From assembly GCA_028684095.1 (NCBI GenBank), contig JAQUGQ010000002.1:1-64000 (forward strand): a stretch of DNA of 64,000 nt, given 5' to 3'. This DNA is from Clostridia bacterium. Lineage in GTDB: Bacteria; Bacillota; Clostridia; TANB77; CAG-465. The notes under the pieces are model-generated. The model searched no databases. It saw only the letters and a list, made by a program, of their open reading frames with translations, and had not been told where the DNA came from. Shown here piece after piece: positions 8,459-16,779 of the stretch. The stretch's first letter is position 1; each line of letters opens with the position of its first letter. The translations under genes were made by a program, and so were the position numbers.

Positions 8459-10819
8459 TTAAAATGTGCCTGAAATCACAATTACTGGACGAAATCCATT
8501 AACTCCTCCGCCACCATAGAAGTTGCTAAATCCAAACATCTGACTACGTGAAAAGTACGGACTGTTCGAGCATGGTGTAGCTGAATAACCAGTAAACCAT
8601 GATCCTGAGCCAGTGCCAACACTTGATGTTTCATATACTGCATCTCCTTTTCTTCCAGATGTTAATGCATAATTTCCACTAGCTGTATCATATGTTGATT
8701 TAAAATAAAGATCTTTATATTGACTTGATGCATTTACTAAACTTGCTCCATATGTTGCTAAACTTGCATCTCCATTGTTTACATATGCAGCTATATATTC
8801 CTGAGTTCCACCATTCATATCATATACTCCATATATATTTCCTGTTGTACTCACATTTACTCCATACGTTACATTATCATATGAATATATTGGTGTCTCA
8901 CCACTCACATTTGTTCCTGATTGACCTGTTATATAAGTTGGATTTTTCCATACTTCTGAATTTTTTCCATATATACTTTGAGAAAGATATGCTACTGATG
9001 CCCATTCTGTATTTTTAATTAAGTGTGTATCTATTCCTATTCCACTTGTTCCCCAACCGTATCTACTATTTGTTTCCATGTTTCTACAAGCTGTAAACAA
9101 TTGTGTTACTGTTAAACTTTTAAGTGATGATGCACCAGGTATTAAATCTATTGCACTTGATGTTCCACTTGCTTCAAATTTTGCTACCCATAATCCTGTA
9201 AGCTCAGTACTTCCAAATGTAAATGCTGAATGTAGTGTATATCCACTTGTTACTGTTGTCGATGTATTTTCTAAAAAATTTACTGCTATTGTTTGTTCTG
9301 TGCTCATATGAGGTGTTGTTATTTTATACTCATATCTTGGTATCCACACCCACATACTTCCATCCGCTGTTTGTGCATTTCCCCATTCTTTGTTTGTATA
9401 ATTATACCATGACGTATCTGTTTCTGGATTTGATACTGTATCCCATGAACTTCCATTCCATTTTTTTGCTGTCATTCCAATAGATAATACTGGTTTATTT
9501 GCAACTACTGGTTGTATTAAAACAAATGAATTTGTTTTACTTACCACATTATTTCCTGCATTATCTGATGCTTTTATCCATAAGTAATATGTTCCTGTTA
9601 CTCCTGTTTTTGTTAGTGTTTGACTATTTGTAAATACTGCCCAGCCACTAGTTGGTGTAGTACTATTTTGTATATCCCACACATATTGTAATGTGCTTAT
9701 ATTTATACTACTTGTTCCTACATCACTCACTGTTACTGTTGTATTAGCAGTTTCTCCAGATCCGCCATTTGTTCCATATGATACTGTCGGTGCATCTCTA
9801 TCTATATTAGTTACTGTTAATGTTGCAACTCCACTTTCATTTCCTAATATATCTTTTCCTCTAGAATATATTGTTATATTATTTGTTACAACTACTGGTG
9901 ATGTATAATTATTCCAATTTGTACCATCTAAACTATATTCTTTTATTGATGTATCCTCTGAATAGTTAATAGTAACTGTTACATCTTCAATTGTCCATAT
10001 TGATGGATCTGCTAACATTATTGGATTTTCTGGTGCAGTGTTATCTATATCAAATCCTATTAAAGATATTGTATCTTGAATATTAGATATATTATCTGCA
10101 TTTGTAACTGTTCCAGATTTTATCTTTAATTTATATGCTCCACTTAATAAACCATCTGTTTCTATAGTTATATCTACTGATATTGTAGCATTTACACCTA
10201 AACCATCTATTGTTCCAAATGATATACCCGGTTGAGAAACTAAAGCTACTCCACTATCGTCTAATACTTCCACATTACCTTCCAAATTAATTATTGTAAG
10301 TGGCGCATTTGATGAAAATTGAATTGTATATACTATGTCTGTTCCTGCAGAAACTACTGTATCTAGCGGAGAAATCATAGTTACTTTAGGCTCACCTAAA
10401 ACTTCCACTTTCACTCCCGCCTCCATTGACCAAATTTGTCTATTAGTATCTGAACCCTGGTAAACAAGTTTTCCATCTACTACTACAAATTGTCCTACAT
10501 ACTTTGTAGATTTTCCAAATGTTGTTATCAAATCATTTATTGTTTTATCTGTAACTACAACACTATCATATGTTACACTTGTTTCATCTGCTTGTAACTT
10601 AGTAATATCATACATTCCTAATTCATCTAAAAATTGTTTTGTTTCATATAAGTTTAACTCAGTTTCAAAATTCCTTAAGTCACTTAAGAACGTTGCTTTA
10701 TTTGCTTGTGAAATTGGATTGTTATTAGCTAAACTTATTATCACTGCTCCTGCTAGTATGATTACAACTATTATTGTTATTACTAGTACTATTAATGATA
10801 TACCTTTATCTTCCTTCAT
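8459..10819 (-). CDS. Large prepilin-like protein with Ig-like repeats and FGE/lectin-like tip domain
   Basis: A 786-aa protein. Residues 1-35 are the prepilin-like leader and hydrophobic helix (MKEDKGISLIVLV). Residues about 140-260 and 265-435 look like bacterial Ig-like/cadherin-type repeats, with DNTAPENP, YSLDGTNWNNY, DRDAPTVSY and YLWIKASDNAGN motifs. Residues about 440-786 form a C-type-lectin/FGE-like domain (MWVWIPRYEY, GLWVAKFEASG, GVYDMNGGTQEYIA, NGFRPVIVI). The last ~50 codons are rich in G/C-ending codons (TGC, AAC, TAC, AGC, TTC, several GGC) and use CGT for both arginines, while every other Arg codon examined is AGA or AGG. This is the pattern expected of a retroelement-diversified variable region. 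Start ATG follows AAAGGGAG. Confidence 0.75.
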   Translation of the reverse strand: MKEDKGISLIVLVITIIVVIILAGAVIISLANNNPISQANKATFLSDLRNFETELNLYETKQFLDELGMYDITKLQADETSVTYDSVVVTDKTINDLITTFGKSTKYVGQFVVVDGKLVYQGSDTNRQIWSMEAGVKVEVLGEPKVTMISPLDTVVSAGTDIVYTIQFSSNAPLTIINLEGNVEVLDDSGVALVSQPGISFGTIDGLGVNATISVDITIETDGLLSGAYKLKIKSGTVTNADNISNIQDTISLIGFDIDNTAPENPIMLADPSIWTIEDVTVTINYSEDTSIKEYSLDGTNWNNYTSPVVVTNNITIYSRGKDILGNESGVATLTVTNIDRDAPTVSYGTNGGSGETANTTVTVSDVGTSSINISTLQYVWDIQNSTTPTSGWAVFTNSQTLTKTGVTGTYYLWIKASDNAGNNVVSKTNSFVLIQPVVANKPVLSIGMTAKKWNGSSWDTVSNPETDTSWYNYTNKEWGNAQTADGSMWVWIPRYEYKITTPHMSTEQTIAVNFLENTSTTVTSGYTLHSAFTFGSTELTGLWVAKFEASGTSSAIDLIPGASSLKSLTVTQLFTACRNMETNSRYGWGTSGIGIDTHLIKNTEWASVAYLSQSIYGKNSEVWKNPTYITGQSGTNVSGETPIYSYDNVTYGVNVSTTGNIYGVYDMNGGTQEYIAAYVNNGDASLATYGASLVNASSQYKDLYFKSTYDTASGNYALTSGRKGDAVYETSSVGTGSGSWFTGYSATPCSNSPYFSRSQMFGFSNFYGGGGVNGFRPVIVISGTF

Positions 10820-10854
10820 TTAAAATTTCTCCCTTTTACTTCCCAAATAAATAT

Positions 10855-10891
10855 GCTAATTACAGATAAATTAGCTAATAATTCAATTATA
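10855..10891 (-). promoter_or_regulatory. 5' leader hairpin and -10 element of prepilin-like gene copy 3
   Basis: TATAAT (minus) at 10886-10891 with a weak -35, and a hairpin GCTAATT/AATTAGC (10855-10861, 10869-10875) at the predicted transcript 5' end. The region up to about 11050 is duplicated upstream of the copy at 6698-7930. Confidence 0.55.
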
Positions 10892-11021
10892 TGATAAATG
10901 TATTTTTTAGCATTTTTCTATATTTTTCAATACTATTTTATACTTATAATTATTATGAGTTTATATCTTATTTTTAATCATAATATTTGTATAAAAGTAA
11001 TTTAATATACTTATAACACAG

Positions 11022-11052
11022 AAAAGTTTAGCATTTCTGCTAAACTTTTTTT
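11022..11052 (-). terminator. Terminator of the topA operon
   Basis: Perfect 12-bp stem AAAAGTTTAGCA/TGCTAAACTTTT with a TTTC loop and flanking A/T runs. Confidence 0.85.
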
Positions 11053-11093
11053 GAAACTTGTACTCACATTTAACATTGAGTACCTTTTATTTT

Positions 11094-13043
11094 CTATTTC
11101 TTTGGTTTACTCCATGATATATAATCGCAAGTTTTAGGACTATTTTCACAAACATAAAACATTCTTTTTGCTTTTGTTTTTTTGATAACAATAGTACTAC
11201 CACATTTAGGACATGGTATATCAATCTTTTGTACTATGTTTTTTATGTTTTTACATTCAGGATAACCAGGACATGCTAAAAATTTACCATATTTGCCTAA
11301 TTTAATAACCATGTTTTTTCCACATAATTCACATATTACTTCTGATACTTCTTCTTGTAACTTAACTCTCTCTATTTTACCTTCAACTTCACTTAAATTT
11401 TTAGCAAACGGATCATAGAAATCTGTTATAGTTTTTATATATGTCTCTTTACCTTCTGCAATTCTATCTAATGTATCTTCCATATTAGCTGTAAATTTTT
11501 CATCTACTATGTTTTTAAAGTTATTTTCCATAAGTTCATTCACAACTTCACCTAGATTGGTAGGAACTAAATATTTTTTTTCTTTTTCAATATATAATCT
11601 ATCCTCTATTGTAGAAATTGTTGGTGCATATGTACTTGGTCTACCTATACCTTTTTCTTCTAAAACTTTAACTAATGTAGATTCTGTATATCTAGCAGGT
11701 GGTTCTGTAAATTTTTGTCCAAAATCAAGTTGTTTTTGTCTTAATACATCTTCAACATTCAACTCTGGTAATATGGTTTCATCTTCATCTGAATTTTCCT
11801 CATCATCTTTACCTTCAATATATAGTTTCATAAAACCATCAAATTTTATTACACTACCTGTTGTTATAAACACATAGTTATTAACTTCTATAGTTATTTT
11901 AGTTGTATCATAAATAGCTATTTGCATTTGACTTGCTAAAAATCTATTATATATTAAAGACATTAGTCTTTGTTCATCTTTAGGTAATGAAGACAATAAA
12001 AATTCTATATTATCTAAATTTGTTGGTCTTATAGCTTCATGGGCATCTTGTGCAGAATCTTTAGTTTTAAATACTCTATTTAAATAATATTTATCAGAAA
12101 ATTTAGAAATTATATATTTTTTTGCCATAGCTATAGCATCAGAAGATATTCTAACAGAATCTGTTCTCATATATGTTATATGTCCAGCCTCATAAAGTTT
12201 TTGTGCCACCATCATTGTTTTTTTCATAGTAAATCCTAATTTTCTTGAAGCTTCTTGCCCAAGTGAAGATGTTATAAATGGTGGTGGTGGATTTTTCTTC
12301 TTTTCACTCTTTTTAACATCAGTAACAATGTACTCTTTTCCATCGATTTTTGAGACTATTTCTATAGTCTGTTTTTCATCTTTTAGAGCAATCTTACCTT
12401 TTTTATCTCCATAAAATTTAGATAATATGTCTTTACTTACACCAGACTTTTTTAGTAAAACTGTCAAATTCCAATATTCTTCAGGTATAAAAGCCCTTAT
12501 TTCTTTTTCTTTATCCATTATAATCTTAAGAGCAACAGATTGAACTCTACCAGCACTTAGTCCTTTTTTAATTTTTTTCCAAAGAAGTGGACTTATTTTG
12601 TATCCCACTATTCTATCTAATACTCTTCTTGTTTGTTGAGCTTCTACTAAATTAAAATCAACTTGTTTAGCATCTTTAATAGCTTTTTTTACCGCACTTT
12701 CGGTTATTTCATGAAATTCAATTCTACACTTAACATTATCATCTATTTTAAGTAAGTTTTTCAAATGCCATGCAATAGCTTCACCTTCTCTATCAGGATC
12801 GGTCGCTAAATAAACTATATCTTTTCCTTTTGCTTCTTTTTTAATTTCATTAATTATTTTAGCTTTACCCTTCATAGTTATATATTCAGGCTTAAAATCA
12901 CCATTTAAGTCTACACCAAATTTGCTTGCTGGTAAATCTATTACATGTCCTTGTGATGCAATAACTTGGTACCCTTTTCCTAAATATTTTTTTATAGTTT
13001 TTGCTTTAGAGGGTGATTCTACTATTACTAATTTATCTGGCAC
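11094..13043 (-). CDS. topA: DNA topoisomerase I
   Basis: Type IA topoisomerase that relaxes negative supercoils. The TOPRIM domain opens the protein ([18 protein letters not shown]) and contains the acidic metal-binding motif [10 protein letters not shown]. The catalytic tyrosine is in [12 protein letters not shown]. Two C-terminal four-cysteine zinc ribbons are seen (CELCG...CPGYPEC and CPKCG...CENSPKTC). Length is 649 aa. A TTG at 13052 touches the AAAGGG binding site; GTG at 13043 is spaced nine bases from it and overlaps the end of glyA by 11 bases, indicating translational coupling. A 3' fragment is duplicated at 8172-8264. Confidence 0.96.
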   Translation of the reverse strand: MPDKLVIVESPSKAKTIKKYLGKGYQVIASQGHVIDLPASKFGVDLNGDFKPEYITMKGKAKIINEIKKEAKGKDIVYLATDPDREGEAIAWHLKNLLKIDDNVKCRIEFHEITESAVKKAIKDAKQVDFNLVEAQQTRRVLDRIVGYKISPLLWKKIKKGLSAGRVQSVALKIIMDKEKEIRAFIPEEYWNLTVLLKKSGVSKDILSKFYGDKKGKIALKDEKQTIEIVSKIDGKEYIVTDVKKSEKKKNPPPPFITSSLGQEASRKLGFTMKKTMMVAQKLYEAGHITYMRTDSVRISSDAIAMAKKYIISKFSDKYYLNRVFKTKDSAQDAHEAIRPTNLDNIEFLLSSLPKDEQRLMSLIYNRFLASQMQIAIYDTTKITIEVNNYVFITTGSVIKFDGFMKLYIEGKDDEENSDEDETILPELNVEDVLRQKQLDFGQKFTEPPARYTESTLVKVLEEKGIGRPSTYAPTISTIEDRLYIEKEKKYLVPTNLGEVVNELMENNFKNIVDEKFTANMEDTLDRIAEGKETYIKTITDFYDPFAKNLSEVEGKIERVKLQEEVSEVICELCGKNMVIKLGKYGKFLACPGYPECKNIKNIVQKIDIPCPKCGSTIVIKKTKAKRMFYVCENSPKTCDYISWSKPKK

Positions 13044-14289
13044 TATTCTCAACCCTTTCAGTTAATTTCTTAACTATTACCTTTGCTTCTTCTCTGTTTT
13101 CTAAATATTTTTCTTCTGTTATATTATTAATATTTTTAGATAATGCAAGTTCCATAGCCTTAGCTAGAAGTATCATATCATCTTCATTTAATCCTTTTGA
13201 TGTACATGCTGCAGTACCAATTCTTATTCCACTTGTAACAGTAGGTTTTTCTTTATCATTTGGAATTGAATTTTTATTACAAGTTATATTAACTTCTTCT
13301 AATAAATTTTCTGCTTCTTTACCAGTTAAATTTTTCACAGTTAAATCTAATAACATTAAATGATTGTCTGTTCCATCTGAAACTAATTTAAATCCTCTTT
13401 TGATTAATTCTTCAGCTAAAACTCTACAATTTAAAACTACCTGATCTATATATGTTTTAAACTCTGGTTCTAATGCTTCTTTAAAGCATACTGCTTTTCC
13501 TGCTATAACATGTTCTAAAGGTCCACCTTGTGTTCCTGGAAATATTGTTTTATCTATGGCACTAGCATATTTTTCCTTACAAAGTATAATTCCCCCACGT
13601 GGTCCACGTAATGTCTTATGTGTGGTTGAAGTAACAAAATCCGCATATGGGACTGGTGACATATGATTTCCTGTACAAACTAGTCCAGCAATATGTGCCA
13701 TATCTACCATAAAGTATGCTCCTACTTTATCAGCTATTTCTTTAAATTTTTTAAAATCTATACTTCTTGGATATGCACTTGCACCAGCTACAATCATTTT
13801 AGGTTTTGATTCCATTGCTTTATTTTCTACATCTTTATAATCTATATAACCATTATTATCTATACCATATGATACAAAATTATATAACTTACCAGAAAAG
13901 CTTACTTTACTACCATGAGTTAAATGCCCACCATTAGATAAATCCATTCCTAAAACTGTATCACCTAAGTTAAGCATTGCCATATATACCCCCATATTTG
14001 CACTACTTCCACAATGTGATTGTACATTTGCATGTTCTGCTCCAAATAATTTTTTTACTCTTTCTATTGCAAGTTTTTCAACTATATCTACATTAACACA
14101 TCCACCATAATATCTTTTATCTGGATAACCTTCAGCATATTTATTAGTAAGCTTGCTACCTACTGCTTCTAAAACTGCTTGTGATACAAAATTTTCTGAA
14201 GCTATAAGTTCGATATTGTTTCTTTGTCTCTGGTTTTCTTTTTCTATAGCACTAAATACTTCCTCATCATAATTCTTTAAATTTTCCAT
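13033..14289 (-). CDS. glyA: Serine hydroxymethyltransferase
   Basis: PLP enzyme that interconverts serine and glycine and supplies methylene-tetrahydrofolate. The PLP-lysine motif [13 protein letters not shown] and the [14 protein letters not shown] and [10 protein letters not shown] blocks are present. Length of 418 aa is normal. The start follows an AAAGGGGG binding site. It lies in an operon with topA (overlapping) and the adenylyltransferase upstream. Its product cofactor also feeds TrmFO, encoded nearby. Confidence 0.97.
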   Translation of the reverse strand: MENLKNYDEEVFSAIEKENQRQRNNIELIASENFVSQAVLEAVGSKLTNKYAEGYPDKRYYGGCVNVDIVEKLAIERVKKLFGAEHANVQSHCGSSANMGVYMAMLNLGDTVLGMDLSNGGHLTHGSKVSFSGKLYNFVSYGIDNNGYIDYKDVENKAMESKPKMIVAGASAYPRSIDFKKFKEIADKVGAYFMVDMAHIAGLVCTGNHMSPVPYADFVTSTTHKTLRGPRGGIILCKEKYASAIDKTIFPGTQGGPLEHVIAGKAVCFKEALEPEFKTYIDQVVLNCRVLAEELIKRGFKLVSDGTDNHLMLLDLTVKNLTGKEAENLLEEVNITCNKNSIPNDKEKPTVTSGIRIGTAACTSKGLNEDDMILLAKAMELALSKNINNITEEKYLENREEAKVIVKKLTERVENSAR

Positions 14290-14336
14290 TTTTAAAATCC
14301 CCCTTTTTAAAATATTATATAAATTATATCCTTACA

Positions 14337-14888
14337 CTATCCTTCTATTTTTATTAATTTATCTCTTATATCAGTATACTCTCCATATATTTTATTATTA
14401 GCATATTTTTTCCAATTATCATAATCATCATTGATTAAGTATTCTCTCATTTTTGTAGCTGATATTTGTAGTGATATTCTATCTACAAAAATTTCTGTTA
14501 TGTTTGATACAATAGTTGGTTCAAAACATTTATTTATATCTTTATCTTTTCCATATATTATACATTCTGGCCTCATATTCATACATTCAATATATTTATT
14601 AATTATAGATTTTCCCCATAGATGTGTAAATCCATCTTCTAAATTTATATCTATAAATGGATATATTACTATTTTTTTTTCATTTATCTCTTTTTCATAT
14701 ATTATATTTAATAGTTTAATCCTATATTCGATATCATATGGATTTTTATTTGTTTCTTTATTATCTTTATATGTAACAAAAATAATTAATTTATCGCATA
14801 AACTAAGTCCTATGTTAATCAATTTTTCATGGCCTATATGAATATGCTGAAATCTACCAACAATAAGTCCTGTTTTAAATGACTTCAA
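14337..14888 (-). CDS. Nucleotidyltransferase of the NMN adenylyltransferase type
   Basis: The HxGH-type nucleotide-binding signature is GRFQHIHIGHEKLI (near residues 11-24) and the C-terminal ISATKMREYL corresponds to the ISxTxxR motif. Together these place it in the cytidylyltransferase-like superfamily, closest in style to archaeal/NadM-type nicotinamide-nucleotide adenylyltransferases (about 170-190 aa). It could act in NAD salvage, but another nucleotidyl transfer is possible. An in-frame ATG at 14903 lies next to GGGAGG; TTG at 14888 has the better seven-base spacing, though the ATG cannot be excluded. The glyA gene follows after about 47 bases. Confidence 0.75.
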   Translation of the reverse strand: MKSFKTGLIVGRFQHIHIGHEKLINIGLSLCDKLIIFVTYKDNKETNKNPYDIEYRIKLLNIIYEKEINEKKIVIYPFIDINLEDGFTHLWGKSIINKYIECMNMRPECIIYGKDKDINKCFEPTIVSNITEIFVDRISLQISATKMREYLINDDYDNWKKYANNKIYGEYTDIRDKLIKIEG

Positions 14889-15049
14889 TGTACTACCTCC
14901 CATTATTTTGATTTTTCCTCTAATATTCTTTATATAATTAAATAATACTACAAAAAACTTAAGATTTCAAGTAATATCAATTATTTTATTAAATTTATAT
15001 ATTTTGGACCCACAATAAATACTTTTTTTAGTAAATTTATCATATTTTA

Positions 15050-15078
15050 TTTACTTTTTATGTTTTTTTTGCTATAAT
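15050..15078 (+). promoter_or_regulatory. Promoter of tRNA-Lys
   Basis: TTTACT (15050-15055), 17-base spacer, TATAAT (15073-15078), ten bases before the tRNA 5' end. Confidence 0.75.
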
Positions 15079-15087
15079 ATTACTATT

Positions 15088-15163
15088 GTACCATTAGCTC
15101 AGTCGGTAGAGCAGTTGCCTCTTAAGCAATTGGTCCTGGGTTCGAGTCCCAGATGGTGCACCA
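15088..15163 (+). tRNA. tRNA-Lys (anticodon CTT)
   Basis: Full cloverleaf by eye: 7-bp acceptor GTACCAT/ATGGTGC (one G-T pair), D-stem GCTC/GAGC, anticodon stem GTTGC/GCAAT with loop CTCTTAA (anticodon CTT), 5-base variable loop, T-stem CTGGG/CCCAG with TTCGAGT loop. The CCA end is encoded. It reads AAG and stands alone, convergent with the next gene. Confidence 0.95.
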
Positions 15164-15165
15164 AT

Positions 15166-15191
15166 AACTAGCTTTTACGGCTGGTTTTTTT
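15166..15191 (+). terminator. tRNA-Lys terminator
   Basis: Stem AACTAGC/GCTGGTT (one G-T pair) followed by a T run, starting three bases after the CCA. Confidence 0.8.
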
Positions 15192-15307
15192 GTCCACTCA
15201 AATAAAAATAATAGAATTACATTATATAAACATACTATGAAATAATTAAAAGGAGCTTAATGCTCCCTTTAATTATTAGTTAAACCTTTTTTACTTTTTA
15301 ATATTAA

Positions 15308-15613
15308 TTACTGGTCGTTTTGATAATCTAATGAAATTTTAATTTCATCAAAAACTTTTTGTATAAAAGCCATAATATCTTCTTTTGTTAATAAGATTTT
15401 TATTAAAGTTGGAAGTCTAGCATATAAATTTTCAAAAACATAATTAAATTTTTCATTATTTTTACCATATTGAAAAATTTTTTCTGCTTCTACAATTAAA
15501 TTAATAACTACTAATCTTAATCCTTTGTTTTTTATTGATACGTAAAAAGCACACGAAGATATAACAACTACCAACGTAATCAGTACTATTGATAATATAT
15601 CCACATAATTCAT
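15308..15613 (-). CDS. Small single-pass membrane protein, holin-LLH-like
   Basis: About 98-101 aa. One N-terminal membrane helix (residues about 7-27) is followed by a charged helical tail with AEKIFQYGKNNEKFNYVFENL. This layout resembles the small 'LLH' holin-like family of Clostridia, but the match is by general appearance only. There are no phage genes nearby. The start is ambiguous: ATG at 15613 directly abuts GGGAG, while GTG at 15604 has a nine-base spacing and may be the true start. Function unknown. Confidence 0.5.
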   Translation of the reverse strand: MNYVDILSIVLITLVVVISSCAFYVSIKNKGLRLVVINLIVEAEKIFQYGKNNEKFNYVFENLYARLPTLIKILLTKEDIMAFIQKVFDEIKISLDYQNDQ

Positions 15614-15703
15614 CTCCCTTCTATTCTATTATATTTATTTTTAAATATAATAGTTCGAAGGATGTTATCTACATATGAATAATTTAGAATACGTTTATAC
15701 AAT

Positions 15704-15750
15704 AAAAAAACTATGATGTCAACATTTATAATTGACATCACAGTTTTTTT
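15704..15750. terminator. Terminator after the 170-aa hypothetical gene
   Basis: Arms AAAAAAACT.A.TGATGTCAA and TTGACATCA.C.AGTTTTTTT (15704-15722, 15732-15750), with one internal mismatch. Confidence 0.85.
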
Positions 15751-16261
15751 ATCTTGCTAAATCATCTTTAGATTTTATAACCTTTTTAGGTGGTGATTTT
15801 GTTTTTTTAGACTCTATTTTTGGAATATCTTCTAATGCTTTTGATTTAGCTTGAACTTCTTTAATAAATTCTGTTTTTTTAATTGTTTGACTAATAGATC
15901 TCATATTTTTTTGTTCAATTATAGGATTTAATTGATAACGTATAAAATATTCAATATATATTTCAGTTGCTTCTTTTCGTTTTATTTTCTTTTTTGGTTT
16001 TCTAGAATCAGTTGTTTCACATATGAAAAATTCACCCTTATCATATAACAACTGTTCATTACCATCAATAAATATTACTCTATTATTTGGTGCTTCTAAT
16101 TTTATATCATTTATAACTTTTATAAACTCTAGATTTTCATTTGACTCATTCATTAACTTGTCAATTTCTTGACTTGAAAATTCCTTCCCATTTTTAATAT
16201 CTTTCACAACATTTTTAATTATTTCATCTAAATTTTCTTCTTTTATAATTTTATCACTCAT
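15749..16261 (-). CDS. Hypothetical acidic/basic 170-aa protein
   Basis: Not recognised. The N-terminal half is acidic and helical (EEIIKNVVKDIKNGKEF). A central short beta-like segment NRVIFIDGNEQLLYDKGEFFI follows, then a lysine-rich linker (RKPKKKIKRKEA) and a lysine/proline-rich C-terminus (ESKKTKSPPKKVIKSKDD). No membrane helix or signal peptide. The basic tail suggests nucleic-acid or phospholipid contact, which is only inference. It follows mrnC by 25 bases, so they are likely cotranscribed. Confidence 0.6.
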   Translation of the reverse strand: MSDKIIKEENLDEIIKNVVKDIKNGKEFSSQEIDKLMNESNENLEFIKVINDIKLEAPNNRVIFIDGNEQLLYDKGEFFICETTDSRKPKKKIKRKEATEIYIEYFIRYQLNPIIEQKNMRSISQTIKKTEFIKEVQAKSKALEDIPKIESKKTKSPPKKVIKSKDDLAR

Positions 16262-16286
16262 ACACTACACTCCTATATAATATTTG

Positions 16287-16688
16287 TTAACAAGTTTCAA
16301 TTGCCTTTATTGACATATTTATAATTTCTTCTAATCTAGCTGTTTTCTTTTGGATATATAATTCACCTATTAAAGCTTCAAAACCTGTTGCCTTTTTATA
16401 TTCAATTACATCTACATTCTTAGATACAGTTGTTATATTTGAATTTCTACCTCTTTTATATATATTAATTTCATCTTCATTTAGATTTTCTAATATACTA
16501 TCCATAATCCTAGATTGTGCTTTAGCACTAACATATTTTACAGATTGTTTATGTAGTATTCCTGTTTGTATGTAACTTCTACTTGCTAAATAAGATCGTA
16601 TATATACATTATATACTGCATCTCCAATAAAAGCTAATGTTTGATTAGAAACAATTTGTAAATCTATTTTATTTATATATTCTTCCAC
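16287..16688 (-). CDS. mrnC: Mini-ribonuclease III
   Basis: A 133-aa RNase III catalytic domain without a double-stranded-RNA-binding domain, the hallmark of Mini-III, which matures 23S rRNA ends in Firmicutes. The signature AFIGDAVYNVYIR (acidic metal ligand near residue 23) and ATGFEALIGELY (second acidic cluster) are present. GTG start with a weak GAGTGAT binding site; no better start is visible. Confidence 0.9.
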   Translation of the reverse strand: MEEYINKIDLQIVSNQTLAFIGDAVYNVYIRSYLASRSYIQTGILHKQSVKYVSAKAQSRIMDSILENLNEDEINIYKRGRNSNITTVSKNVDVIEYKKATGFEALIGELYIQKKTARLEEIINMSIKAIETC

Positions 16689-16779
16689 TTTGTATCACTC
16701 AATTCCATATTAATACATATAGTATATATTAATTAAGTTAAAATTTCAATAGGAAGCTACAAATTTTGTAATGTAATGT

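Noticed and set aside
8725-9018. Plus-strand open frame opposite the 786-aa gene
   Set aside because: Shadow of a real gene; repetitive L/H composition and no start signals.
14290-14336. Riboswitch between the adenylyltransferase and glyA
   Set aside because: The gap is only about 47 bases with a normal binding site; too short for a glycine or other riboswitch.
15308-15613. Prophage remnant based on a holin-like protein
   Set aside because: No endolysin, portal, integrase or other phage gene near it; small membrane proteins of this look are common in chromosomes.
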